Assembly: GCF_005405385.1 (NCBI RefSeq) | Contig: NZ_BJDY01000003.1 | Location: 186,001 to 250,000 of the forward strand | Source of the DNA: Lactiplantibacillus mudanjiangensis | Lineage (GTDB): Bacteria > Bacillota > Bacilli > Lactobacillales > Lactobacillaceae | Reading direction: 5' to 3' | Length of the DNA: 64,000 bases | Shown here: piece after piece, positions 18,129 through 26,711 of the stretch | How positions within the stretch are numbered: position 1 is the first letter of the stretch | How the letters are laid out: every line of letters starts with the position of its first letter | Translations under genes and position numbers: made by a program | Notes under the pieces: generated by a model | The model's database searches: none | Told to the model about the DNA's origin: nothing | What the model saw: only the letters and a program-made list of their open reading frames with translations

Positions 18129-19526
18129 ATGACAACAATAACAACTACCTATCAACCCATATATCAACAATTGGTCAGCCATTTAGACCCATCATTGGTA
18201 CTGATTGGCAAACAGATTAACACTGAACTCGGTCACGATGAACTGAATACTTTTCAACATTTACCAGACTTAGTCGTCAAACCCCAGTCTACCGAACAAG
18301 TTGCCTTAGTGATGCGACTCGCCACCCAATACCAAGTACCAGTCACAGCCCGCGGTGCTGGCACTGGTCTAGTTGGGGGTTGTGTTCCCATTGAAGGCGG
18401 TTTGTTGATCGATCTAACTTCCATGAATCAGATTATTGAGTTAGACACAGAAAATTTAACGTTAACTACCCAAGCTGGGGCACTATTAAAAGATGTCGCC
18501 GCTTACGCAACTAATCAAGGTTACTTATATGCTCCCGATCCTGGTGAAAAAGCCGCAACTATTGGTGGTAACATTGCCACAAATGCTGGTGGCATGCGTG
18601 CCGTCAAGTATGGCACCACTCGCGACTCTGTTCGTGCATTGACCGTTGTCACTGCGCAAGGTAAGATTCTAGAACTTGGTAGCAAAGTGGTTAAAAATAG
18701 TTCAGGTTTAGATTTAAAAGATTTGTTTATTGGTTCTGAAGGGGTTCTAGGGATCATTACTGAAGCAACTTTACAGATTCGATCGTTACCTAAAGCTAGT
18801 GCTAGCTTACTGATTCCCTTCGACAATTTCGAAACTGCTTTGTCTGCAGTTCCTAAAATCTTACGGTCTGGCACACAACCAACGGCAGTTGAATTCTTTG
18901 AAGCCGACACCATTAAATGTTGGGAAGCATTTGCCAATCAATCATTTCCACAAGCTGGTGCAGCGGTTTATCTACTGCTGACAGTCGATGGTCAACAATC
19001 TGACGTGGTCACCACCGATTACGAAAAAATTGCTGAACTCTGCCTAGATCAAGGTGCAATTGATGTCTATGTTTTAGATACTGATGTTTTAAAAAAACAA
19101 ATTTGGTCGGCACGTGATGCTTTCTTAGAAGCAATCAAGGCATCGACTACAACCATGGATGAAGCCGATGCTGTAGTGCCTCGTAGTGCCACCACTGAGT
19201 TTGTCGCCTTTACTCATCAACTTGCTGCCGAAGAACATGTTCGTATTCCTAGTTTTGGCCATGTTGGTGATGGTAATCTTCATCTCTATATTTGCCAAGA
19301 TGATTACGACGATGACACATGGAAATTCAAACTAACCACAATTTTCAAGGCGTTATATGATAAGGCCATCGCGCTAAATGGCAAAATTTCTGGTGAACAT
19401 GGCATTGGTTATGCTAAGCGTCCTTATTTACAGGCCGCCAGTTCACCGGCTGAACTAGCAATTATGCAGGCAATTAAAGCCGCATTAGATCCTGATAGCC
19501 TATTAAATCCCGATAAAATCTTTTAA
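18129..19526 (+). CDS. FAD-linked 2-hydroxyacid dehydrogenase (GlcD/D-lactate dehydrogenase type)
   Basis: Flavoprotein of 465 residues of the GlcD/Dld2 group. The PCMH FAD domain has ARGAGTGLVGGCVPIEGG and PGEKAATIGGNIATNAGG, and the C-terminal half has FGHVGDGNLHLYI and SGEHGIGYAKRPYL. It oxidises a D-2-hydroxyacid such as D-lactate to the oxoacid. Relatives in anaerobes (LctD of Acetobacterium) work in a complex with EtfAB, and an etfAB pair is in this locus. Co-transcribed with the LysR gene. Confidence 0.9.
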   Translation: MTTITTTYQPIYQQLVSHLDPSLVLIGKQINTELGHDELNTFQHLPDLVVKPQSTEQVALVMRLATQYQVPVTARGAGTGLVGGCVPIEGGLLIDLTSMNQIIELDTENLTLTTQAGALLKDVAAYATNQGYLYAPDPGEKAATIGGNIATNAGGMRAVKYGTTRDSVRALTVVTAQGKILELGSKVVKNSSGLDLKDLFIGSEGVLGIITEATLQIRSLPKASASLLIPFDNFETALSAVPKILRSGTQPTAVEFFEADTIKCWEAFANQSFPQAGAAVYLLLTVDGQQSDVVTTDYEKIAELCLDQGAIDVYVLDTDVLKKQIWSARDAFLEAIKASTTTMDEADAVVPRSATTEFVAFTHQLAAEEHVRIPSFGHVGDGNLHLYICQDDYDDDTWKFKLTTIFKALYDKAIALNGKISGEHGIGYAKRPYLQAASSPAELAIMQAIKAALDPDSLLNPDKIF

Positions 19527-19531
19527 CATTA

Positions 19532-19579
19532 AAATAACGCTCAGTACAATCTTTAATTCGATTGTACTGAGCGTTATTT
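19532..19579 (+). terminator. Strong intrinsic terminator
   Basis: A 20-bp perfect stem (AAATAACGCTCAGTACAATC and its complement) around an 8-base loop, immediately after the FAD dehydrogenase gene. Confidence 0.92.
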
Positions 19580-19617
19580 GTTTATTGAGCAATAATTTTA
19601 ACCAATTATCACCAAAA

Positions 19618-19636
19618 TGTCACCGATCAAGTGACA
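19618..19636. promoter_or_regulatory. Inverted repeat upstream of the fructose-family PTS
   Basis: TGTCAC and GTGACA flank a 7-base spacer, about 70 bases before the EIIA start. It is a candidate operator for the PRD regulator encoded in this cluster. Confidence 0.45.
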
Positions 19637-19651
19637 AAGTTGATATTAACG

Positions 19652-19666
19652 ATGTAAGCGTTGCCA
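19652..19666 (+). promoter_or_regulatory. Candidate cre site of the fructose-family PTS
   Basis: ATGTAAGCGTTGCCA keeps the WTGNAARCG half and the terminal CA of the cre consensus, 42 bases before the first gene. Confidence 0.6.
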
Positions 19667-19707
19667 TATATACTGAACTTGTAAATTAAACAAGGGAGGC
19701 ATTACCC

Positions 19708-20151
19708 ATGGCAATGTTTGAAATCAGTCATATGAATATGACTTTAACTGGAACCACTCAAGATGAAATTCTCAAAGATCTCGCCCATTTAGCAAAATCA
19801 CTCGACCTCGTTACTGACGAAGCAGAACTCGTTAACGATTATCACGAACGTGAAAAAGAATCCACGACCGGTTTTGGTAACGGCGTAGCTATTCCACATG
19901 CTAAATCTAATAATGTTAAAACAGCCACGATTCTCTTTGGCCGTAGTCAAGCAGCTATCGAATGGGACTCATTGGATGGCAAGCCCGTCAACACATTCAT
20001 TAGCTTACTCGTACCCGCAGATGCTGGTGACGTTCATTTGAAGTTATTAGCTAGTTTGAGCCGCAAGCTAGTTCACAAAGACTTTGTTGAAATTCTAAAA
20101 ACCGGTGATCAACAAGCCGTATTAAACGCGATCAACGAAGCCATTAGTTAG
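19708..20151 (+). CDS. PTS fructose-family EIIA
   Basis: EIIA of the fructose/mannitol type (147 residues). The phosphorylated residue is His64 in GNGVAIPHAKS. It is encoded as a separate protein before the EIIBC gene, with GGGAGG as ribosome site. It passes phosphate from HPr to the EIIB domain of its neighbour. The exact sugar is uncertain because this family also carries mannosylglycerate and other substrates. Confidence 0.9.
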   Translation: MAMFEISHMNMTLTGTTQDEILKDLAHLAKSLDLVTDEAELVNDYHEREKESTTGFGNGVAIPHAKSNNVKTATILFGRSQAAIEWDSLDGKPVNTFISLLVPADAGDVHLKLLASLSRKLVHKDFVEILKTGDQQAVLNAINEAIS

Positions 20152-20168
20152 CAAAGGAGAGATTCAAA

Positions 20169-21626
20169 ATGGCAGAAACTAAAATTGTTGCCGTAACGAA
20201 TTGCCCCGCTGGGATTGCCCACACCTATATGGTTGCCGAAGCGATTGAAGAAAAAGCAAAATCATTAGGCTATGAAGTCCACGTTGAAACACAAGGGGCC
20301 AGCGGGATTGAGAATAAATTAACACCAGATCAAATTGCTGCCGCTAATTACGTCATTTTAGCCCTTGGTAAAGGGATGACCGATGAAGACAAGCAACGCT
20401 TCAATGGCAAAAAGGTGGTCGAACTACCCGTTTCTGAAGCGCTCAAAGAAGTCGATACCTTGTTCGACGATATTGATGATAAAGCTAAAGTCTTCACCGC
20501 TTCAAAGGTTAAACTCGGTAGCGAACAAGATGCCGTCACTGATGGGGTCATGAGTTACCTCATGGCTGGTGTCTCAGCCGCCCTACCATTTGTGATTGGC
20601 GGTGGGTTATTAATTGCCATCGGGAGCATGATGGTACAATTTGGGATGCCTAATACGGCCTTAGCCAAAGGTGTGACGCCTTCACTAGCTTGGGTCATTA
20701 CCAGCATCGGGAACTTAGGTTTCCAATTCATGATTCCAATCATGGGGGCTTACATCGCCTTTGCAATTGGTGACAAACCAGCCTTTGCACCAGCTTTCTT
20801 AGTCACTTACTTGGCTAATGATACGGACTTATTGGGTACCCAATCTGGGGCCGGCTTCTTAGGTGCGATTGTTGTTGGGCTTTCCATTGGATACTTCGTT
20901 AAGTACTTCAAGAAAGTTAAATTGGGCAAAAATTTCCAATCTATCTTAGGATTCATGATTATTCCATTTGTCACGTTACTCGTTTTTGGCCTTTTGACCT
21001 ATTACTTGTTAGGCCCATTCATGGGTTGGATCATGAGTATTTTGCTCGTCTTCTTGAAGAACATTCCAACATCAATGAAACTCGTTGGTGGCTTCCTAGT
21101 CGGCTGTATGTTGGCTTTCGATATGGGCGGTCCAATCAACAAAACTGCTTGGTTCTTTAGTTTTTCACTACTCAGTTCTGGTGTTTACAACTGGTATGGA
21201 ATTGTTGGCGTTGTAACCTTGTTACCACCAATGGCTGCTGCCATCGCCACTTGGATCAAGCCATCACTCTTCTCTAAACAAGAACGCGCTGCTAGTTGGA
21301 GTGCCTTCATTGTTGGGATGACCGTTGCTACTGAACCAGCGATTCCCTACGCCTTAGCCGCACCATTACCAATGATCGCCGCTAACACTTTAGCTGGTGG
21401 GATTACTGGTGCTATCACGATTATGTTAAATGTGGAACGGATGGCACCCGGGATTGGGATTTTCGATCCGCTAATCGGTCTTGAAAAACCATGGTACTGG
21501 TTCTATCTCTGTGTCGCCATTGGCCTTTTCTTAAACGTCTTCTTTATCATCACCTTCAAGAGTGCTTGGTTAAAGCGTCGTGAAAAAAAAGAACAAGCTA
21601 AATTAGCACAAGTTGAAAACCACTAA
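20169..21626 (+). CDS. PTS fructose-family EIIBC
   Basis: Fusion of EIIB and EIIC (485 residues). EIIB occupies residues 1-100 with the phospho-cysteine Cys12 in VTNCPAGIAHTYM. A linker of about 30 residues follows, then EIIC with about nine hydrophobic segments and the motifs GGGLLIAIGSM, FDMGGPINK and TEPAIPYA. It imports and phosphorylates a fructose-like sugar. It lacks a fused EIIA, which is the gene upstream. No phosphofructokinase gene (fruK) accompanies it, which speaks against plain fructose use. Confidence 0.9.
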   Translation: MAETKIVAVTNCPAGIAHTYMVAEAIEEKAKSLGYEVHVETQGASGIENKLTPDQIAAANYVILALGKGMTDEDKQRFNGKKVVELPVSEALKEVDTLFDDIDDKAKVFTASKVKLGSEQDAVTDGVMSYLMAGVSAALPFVIGGGLLIAIGSMMVQFGMPNTALAKGVTPSLAWVITSIGNLGFQFMIPIMGAYIAFAIGDKPAFAPAFLVTYLANDTDLLGTQSGAGFLGAIVVGLSIGYFVKYFKKVKLGKNFQSILGFMIIPFVTLLVFGLLTYYLLGPFMGWIMSILLVFLKNIPTSMKLVGGFLVGCMLAFDMGGPINKTAWFFSFSLLSSGVYNWYGIVGVVTLLPPMAAAIATWIKPSLFSKQERAASWSAFIVGMTVATEPAIPYALAAPLPMIAANTLAGGITGAITIMLNVERMAPGIGIFDPLIGLEKPWYWFYLCVAIGLFLNVFFIITFKSAWLKRREKKEQAKLAQVENH

Positions 21627-21650
21627 TAATTAAATTATTGCAGTACGACC

Positions 21651-21682
21651 AAAGGCAGTTAAGCATTCGCGACTGCCTTTTG
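21651..21682 (+). terminator. Terminator or attenuator after EIIBC
   Basis: Arms AAAGGCAGT and ACTGCCTTT around 12 bases, followed by only a short T-rich stretch, so read-through into the C-S lyase gene is possible. Confidence 0.65.
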
Positions 21683-21719
21683 TTGCATGATCACTTAAAT
21701 TAACGATTGCGAGGTATAG

Positions 21720-22886
21720 ATGATGAACTATGATTTTGATCGAGTAATTAATCGCAAAGGTACTTACAGCACGCAGTGGGACTACATTCAGGATCGTTTT
21801 GGTCGTGACGACATTATCCCATTTTCAATTTCAGATACTGACTTCCCAGTACCAGCAGGCGTACAGGCGGCTTTAGAAAAACGTATCCAGCACCCAATCT
21901 ATGGCTATACGCGCTGGAATCATGCTGACTATAAAAATAGCATCATCAATTGGTTCCAACAACAGAATAATTACACCGTTAATGGGGACTGGATCTTATA
22001 CAGTCCTAGTGTTGTCTTTTCAATCGCCACATTTATTCGCTTGAAGTCTGAGCCGGGCGATGGGGTTGCCGTCTTCACCCCGATGTATGATGCGTTTTAC
22101 AATGTCATTCAGGCCAATGACCGCCAACTAATGCCAGTTCGACTTGGCAGTGCACAACAGGGTTATCAAATTGACTGGGATTCTTTAGAGACAATCCTAG
22201 CGCAAAAGAACACCAAAATTTTGCTACTCACTAACCCACATAATCCGACTGGGAAAGTCTTTTCAAAAGCCGAACTCAAACAATTGGTGACCCTCTGTCA
22301 GCATTATCATGTGTTTATCATTTCAGATGACATTCATAAAGATATCGTCTATGCGCCCAACAGCTACACGCCCGTGACGACCTATACCCAAACCGATGTC
22401 GTCCTTTGTTGCTCGGCAACTAAAACGTTTAATACTCCCGGACTAATTGGCTCCTACTTATTTGTCCCGGAAGAAACGTTACGAGACGCTTTTCTACTTG
22501 AACTAAAACAAAAAAACGCCCTATCGTCCGCCAGTATTTTCGGAATTGAGAGCCAAATCGCCGCGTATGACACCGGGAATGACTATTTGGTACAATTAAC
22601 AGATTACCTACAAAACAATTTCGACTATTTAGGACATTTTTTACAAGATAACTTGCCAGAAGTTGGGTTCAAACAACCACAAGCGACCTATCTCGCTTGG
22701 ATGGATATTTCCAAGCTGGGTCTAACATCTGATCAACTTCAAGACAGATTAATCAACACTGGTCGTGTCGGTATTATGCCAGGTAAAACTTATGGTGATC
22801 GTCACTATTTACGCATGAATATTGCCTGTCCACTTTCGAAATTACAGGAAGGACTGAAAAGAATGGAGCACGGGATCCGTTCGTAA
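21720..22886 (+). CDS. MalY/PatB-type PLP-dependent C-S lyase (aminotransferase fold)
   Basis: Fold-type I PLP enzyme of 388 residues. SDTDFPVP near residue 38, GYTRWN, NPHNPTGKVFS and the PLP lysine Lys235 in SATKTFNTPG identify the MalY/PatB group, whose members cleave C-S bonds in cystathionine and cysteine conjugates. It is followed after 3 bases by the PRD regulator gene and preceded by a PTS. Its grouping with a sugar transporter is unusual and may mean that the imported compound carries a thioether or amino-acid part. Confidence 0.87.
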   Translation: MMNYDFDRVINRKGTYSTQWDYIQDRFGRDDIIPFSISDTDFPVPAGVQAALEKRIQHPIYGYTRWNHADYKNSIINWFQQQNNYTVNGDWILYSPSVVFSIATFIRLKSEPGDGVAVFTPMYDAFYNVIQANDRQLMPVRLGSAQQGYQIDWDSLETILAQKNTKILLLTNPHNPTGKVFSKAELKQLVTLCQHYHVFIISDDIHKDIVYAPNSYTPVTTYTQTDVVLCCSATKTFNTPGLIGSYLFVPEETLRDAFLLELKQKNALSSASIFGIESQIAAYDTGNDYLVQLTDYLQNNFDYLGHFLQDNLPEVGFKQPQATYLAWMDISKLGLTSDQLQDRLINTGRVGIMPGKTYGDRHYLRMNIACPLSKLQEGLKRMEHGIRS

Positions 22887-22889
22887 CTT

Positions 22890-24644
22890 ATGCTAAATTC
22901 ACGAGAATTAAGAATCATTTTGTTACTACAAGAACATGATCTATCGGGGGAAGAATTAGCCACCTTACTCGCAACTTCGCGTCGCACCATTATTCGTGAT
23001 ATTGCACGTATTAATGCCTTGTTAGCAGATGAAAAGATTGGTTCGATTGAAAGCATTAAAAAGTATCACTTGCTCATTTTGAATACCGCTAATTTCAATC
23101 AATTACTGACTAAATTTAATAACGAGAGCAACTTAGTCTTATTTTACTTACTCATTCATCCCAATATTACGTTGGCGGAACTCATGGAAAAAACCTTTTT
23201 ATCACGACAAAACATTTTGAACTGTGTTGAAAAGATTAATCGTCAATTTCAACGAGTTTTAAAAATTAGCCTACGACCACGTATTGGGACTACTGTTAAG
23301 GTTCAGCATATTTCCAAAGTTGACGTTTTAGCGGCCTTGATTTTGGACAATCGTCCCCTGATTACTAGTCAGCTTAAGCAACTAGATTGGCAACTTGATC
23401 CACTGCTACCTGCAAAATTGGTTCGAGACGCACTGCCTGAACGATTGTTTGACTATCTCACCGAAGCTCAATTTAATGCACAAATTTTAGCTTGTCTGCT
23501 CGTTGCGCCACAATCCATTGCGACAACAACCAATGCATTAGCCACGCAATTGATGTCGACTGGCCTTGATGCATCAGTAGTCACAACCCTAGCTTTATTC
23601 TTTGATGCAAAAATCACGTTGCTAAATGACCTAACGATGCGCCAAGTGCATGCGACCATTGAAGCCACCAAAATCCACTATACGTTAGATAGTCTCAATC
23701 ATGATTTTACCGAAGAAATTTTTAATCATCTCTGCCGCAGTTCTATGTTTCCAACCTTTGTCCCGGCTTCACTTTCGGAACAAATTCGTTACTTAAAGAT
23801 TCAAAACCCATTTGCATTCGATTTTGCATTTGATTTAGCACAAAAGTTACAACAAGATTTTGATGCGATCCAAATCGACGCTGACTACATTGCCTTATAT
23901 GTCTTACACGCCGTTGAAACACCAGCGGCCCGCAATGTTCGAACTTTAATGTATGCAACACGACAATCAGTCGCCAACATTAACAAGATGATTATCACCG
24001 AACAAGTCCCAAATATGACGATCGAGATGGTTTTTTCAAAGGAACAATTAACGACTCGACTAGACTATACCGACTATGATTTAATCATTGGCAATGGTCT
24101 ACATCCAAACGATTTACACTTGCCAGTGCACTTTGACAGCACCTTCAATGGCGTTATCAATCAGGACGAATTAGATCGCTTAAAAAATCTAAGTAGCGAA
24201 AGCTATATCCAAGAAAACCTTGTTAACTTCTTTCCGGCTAGTCACTTTATTCATTTGGATGGTCACTATCACCATGCTAATCAAGTCCTACAAGCTGGTT
24301 TGGATAGCTTCGAATCACAAGGTTTGCTCACTCATGAGGCAGTGACTGCACTAATTGCTCGTGAAGCCGCTGGAAATCAATTGATTTTGAATCATGTTTC
24401 GATTCCACACGCATCAGCACGACTTGTCGATGCCTATGAGGTTTTCGCCATTGCATTTGATGATGAACTCAAAATTGATGATCGCCAAATCTACTTGATG
24501 TTGATCGTTTTAGCTAATCAAAACCGACCCGATAGTGGACAGGTGTTTGGTTATATCTACACCAAGCTAAAAAATCTCAAACCGGTTCAATTAAAGCAGC
24601 TCAATACACATCAGAGTTTGCTAACTGAATTGACCGAAAACTAA
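22890..24644 (+). CDS. PRD-type transcriptional regulator with C-terminal EIIA-like domain
   Basis: Regulator of 584 residues. The N-terminal helix-turn-helix has SGEELATLLATSRRTIIRDI. A second helix-turn-helix (LAELMEKTFLSRQNILNCV), a PRD-like middle and a C-terminal EIIA-2-like domain with HVSIPHASAR follow. The layout is that of MtlR/LicR-type activators controlled by PTS phosphorylation. It has no clear ribosome site of its own and is probably translated by coupling to the C-S lyase gene. It most likely controls the adjacent fructose-family PTS. Confidence 0.83.
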   Translation: MLNSRELRIILLLQEHDLSGEELATLLATSRRTIIRDIARINALLADEKIGSIESIKKYHLLILNTANFNQLLTKFNNESNLVLFYLLIHPNITLAELMEKTFLSRQNILNCVEKINRQFQRVLKISLRPRIGTTVKVQHISKVDVLAALILDNRPLITSQLKQLDWQLDPLLPAKLVRDALPERLFDYLTEAQFNAQILACLLVAPQSIATTTNALATQLMSTGLDASVVTTLALFFDAKITLLNDLTMRQVHATIEATKIHYTLDSLNHDFTEEIFNHLCRSSMFPTFVPASLSEQIRYLKIQNPFAFDFAFDLAQKLQQDFDAIQIDADYIALYVLHAVETPAARNVRTLMYATRQSVANINKMIITEQVPNMTIEMVFSKEQLTTRLDYTDYDLIIGNGLHPNDLHLPVHFDSTFNGVINQDELDRLKNLSSESYIQENLVNFFPASHFIHLDGHYHHANQVLQAGLDSFESQGLLTHEAVTALIAREAAGNQLILNHVSIPHASARLVDAYEVFAIAFDDELKIDDRQIYLMLIVLANQNRPDSGQVFGYIYTKLKNLKPVQLKQLNTHQSLLTELTEN

Positions 24645-24647
24645 GCT

Positions 24648-24697
24648 AATAATCCCCGCAATTAAGCCTGACGGCCGACTTAATTGCGGGGATTATT
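24648..24697. terminator. Bidirectional terminator between PRD regulator and sorG
   Basis: Perfect 19-bp stem (AATAATCCCCGCAATTAAG and complement) around 12 bases, followed by TTTTT on the plus strand. It serves both converging transcripts. Confidence 0.92.
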
Positions 24698-24703
24698 TTT
24701 CAT

Positions 24704-25669
24704 TTATTTTTGTGTAACCAAGGTTTCATCTGGTTGTTGATCATAAATAATATGGTCGACAATATCACAGCTATATGGATAAAGTGGGTTTAGATGAACA
24801 GAATCTTCAAAGTATAAATCAGCTTTATCATCGCTACTGAACAACCGCATCTTCTCACGAACAACAGCCTTTTGGGCTTCATCCGCATCCGGTGTCATCA
24901 TCCATGGTTCATAGTCCTTAGGCCGGTTGATAACCGTGTCTTTAATCGTATGATAAAATGGCATCTTAATATCGGTTGAAATATTCACTTTGGCAATGCC
25001 ATGGGCCACCGCTTCGCGGATCTTATCATCAGGATTGTTAGAACCACCGTGTAAAACTAACGGCATGTGCAGCGCATCGTTTAAGGCATCTAAACGATCA
25101 ATTTTAATGTCATTATCACCACTTGGATATGGCCCATGAACCGTTCCAATGGCGACGGCTAAGTCATCAACACCGGTAGCGTCAACAAATTGCTTGGCAC
25201 TTCCTGGAGCAGTGTAAACTCGCCCCATATTCTCGGCAGCACTGGCATTTCGATTGCCAATACTCCCTAATTCCGCTTCAACCGCTACCCCAATCCGATG
25301 ACACAAGCCAACCGTTTGCTTCGTAATGGCCAGATTATCTTCAAAGGATAAACCCGACGTATCAATCATCACCGAATTCATTTGATCACGAACAGCGCGC
25401 ATGACATCATTCAGATCCCGACCATGATCCAGATGAATGGCCACCGGGACATTGGCAGTTAGTGCCATTTCACGCGCATATGACACAATGCCACTACCCA
25501 TTAAATCATATTCATAAGGGTGAATTTGTAAGATCACCGGTGCACGCAGTTCTTCAGCTACACTAATAATATTTTTAACAAATTCACTATTACCAACGTT
25601 AAACGCCCCAATGGCGAAATGATGTTGGTAAGCTTTATCGACTAAATACTTTGAAGATACTAGAACCAT
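24704..25669 (-). CDS. sorG: Class II ketose-bisphosphate aldolase of the sorbose operon
   Basis: Zinc-dependent class II aldolase (321 residues) that splits fructose or tagatose 1,6-bisphosphate into triose phosphates. Metal ligands are in HLDHGRD and in VLHGGSNNPDDK, and the phosphate site is KVNISTDIK. The usual HGGSGT reads HGGSNN, a mild deviation. The ATG at 25669 is chosen (GAGGTG site); the longer frame would run through the small gene upstream. Last gene of the operon, as in sorFABCDG of L. casei. Confidence 0.87.
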   Translation of the reverse strand: MVLVSSKYLVDKAYQHHFAIGAFNVGNSEFVKNIISVAEELRAPVILQIHPYEYDLMGSGIVSYAREMALTANVPVAIHLDHGRDLNDVMRAVRDQMNSVMIDTSGLSFEDNLAITKQTVGLCHRIGVAVEAELGSIGNRNASAAENMGRVYTAPGSAKQFVDATGVDDLAVAIGTVHGPYPSGDNDIKIDRLDALNDALHMPLVLHGGSNNPDDKIREAVAHGIAKVNISTDIKMPFYHTIKDTVINRPKDYEPWMMTPDADEAQKAVVREKMRLFSSDDKADLYFEDSVHLNPLYPYSCDIVDHIIYDQQPDETLVTQK

Positions 25670-25679
25670 AATTAACACC

Positions 25680-25838
25680 TCAATATGACAGAAATGGGAA
25701 GGCATGAACAGCCAAGAGAATAATAAAGATTCCCATACCAACGCTTAATGAATCGGTTTTACCACGTTTCTTCTTATTAAGATATCCTGCAAAAATTAGT
25801 AGGATGCCAATCATAATGGCAAACGTACGCTCATTCAT
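25680..25838 (-). CDS. Small predicted membrane protein in the sorbose operon
   Basis: A 52-residue protein (MNERTFAIMIGILLIF at the start) with two hydrophobic segments, about residues 7-20 and 34-48, separated by a basic loop NKKKRGK. It suggests a hairpin with the lysine-rich loop in the cytoplasm. GGAGG lies 8 bases before the ATG at 25838; an ATG at 25844 is too close to that site. It fits tightly between EIID and the aldolase gene, 10 bases before the latter. Not recognised. It may assist or regulate the EIICD complex. Confidence 0.75.
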   Translation of the reverse strand: MNERTFAIMIGILLIFAGYLNKKKRGKTDSLSVGMGIFIILLAVHAFPFLSY

Positions 25839-25861
25839 TTTCATGCCCTCCTCAAGAATTA

Positions 25862-26698
25862 TTATTTAAGCCAACCCAAGCCGTATCCAAGAATACCAAC
25901 ACCAAACAAAGCAAAAATCAAAATAATCGGATTAACCTTCTTACGTAATAAATACATCATTAGTAATGTTAAACCTAAGGCCGGCAACCCTGGGCAAAGT
26001 TCATCAAGAATCGTTTGAATAGTTGTTACAACCTCTTTGCCACCATTCTGCGTTTTTGAAACGACTAGTGGAATATTGATTGTTGTCCACTTTGTAACCA
26101 ACACACCCATTACAAAGAGTCCTAGGACTGTCGCACCTTCCGTCAACTTAGGCAACAGGTTGCCAGACACATCTTTAACTAGCGCCAAACCACGATTTAA
26201 ACCAAGCTTCAACCCATACCACTTTAATGCCAACCGAATTGCATTAAAGGCAAAGAAGAATAAGAAAGGTCCCATCCAAGAACCCTTAACGGCCAGCGAA
26301 GCGCCTAATGCTGCTAAAATTGGTCGTAGTGTCCCCCACATTACCGGATCACCAACTCCGGCCAGTGGTCCCATTAAGCCGACTTTAAAACTTTGAATAG
26401 TCCCAGCATCGATATTTTCACCTTGTGCCTTACCTTCTTCAAGGGCCATCGTGACGCCAACAATTGGCCCACAAACACCCGGTGTTACGTTAAAAAAGGT
26501 TAAATGCCGCTTTAACGCCTCTGCTTGGTCTTCTTTAGTCTTATAAACTCGTCGAATCGTTGGAATCATATCTACACAAAATGCTAAGCCATGAATCGTT
26601 TCATAATTGAATGAGGCTTGTTGAAAGTTTTCAAATACAAAAGTTTGGAAAATATCACGTTTGGTCAAAGTACTGACAATTTCTTCCGCTGAACTCAT
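25862..26698 (-). CDS. sorD: PTS sorbose-family EIID
   Basis: EIID membrane subunit (278 residues) of a mannose-superfamily PTS. TLTKRDIFQTFVFENFQQASFNYE (two pieces) is the family start, GLMGPLAGVGDPVMWGT the conserved core, and GLTLLMMYLLRKKVNP the C-terminal helix with basic turn. Possible starts are GTG 26707, ATG 26704 and ATG 26698. The last has a GGGGTG site at suitable distance. Follows EIIC after a few bases. Confidence 0.89.
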   Translation of the reverse strand: MSSAEEIVSTLTKRDIFQTFVFENFQQASFNYETIHGLAFCVDMIPTIRRVYKTKEDQAEALKRHLTFFNVTPGVCGPIVGVTMALEEGKAQGENIDAGTIQSFKVGLMGPLAGVGDPVMWGTLRPILAALGASLAVKGSWMGPFLFFFAFNAIRLALKWYGLKLGLNRGLALVKDVSGNLLPKLTEGATVLGLFVMGVLVTKWTTINIPLVVSKTQNGGKEVVTTIQTILDELCPGLPALGLTLLMMYLLRKKVNPIILIFALFGVGILGYGLGWLK

Positions 26699-26711
26699 AC
26701 TCATCACCCCA

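Noticed and set aside
24704-25741. Longer aldolase with 24 extra N-terminal residues
   Set aside because: The extension runs through the small membrane-protein gene and its stop region and has no ribosome site; the ATG at 25669 with GAGGTG gives the usual family start.
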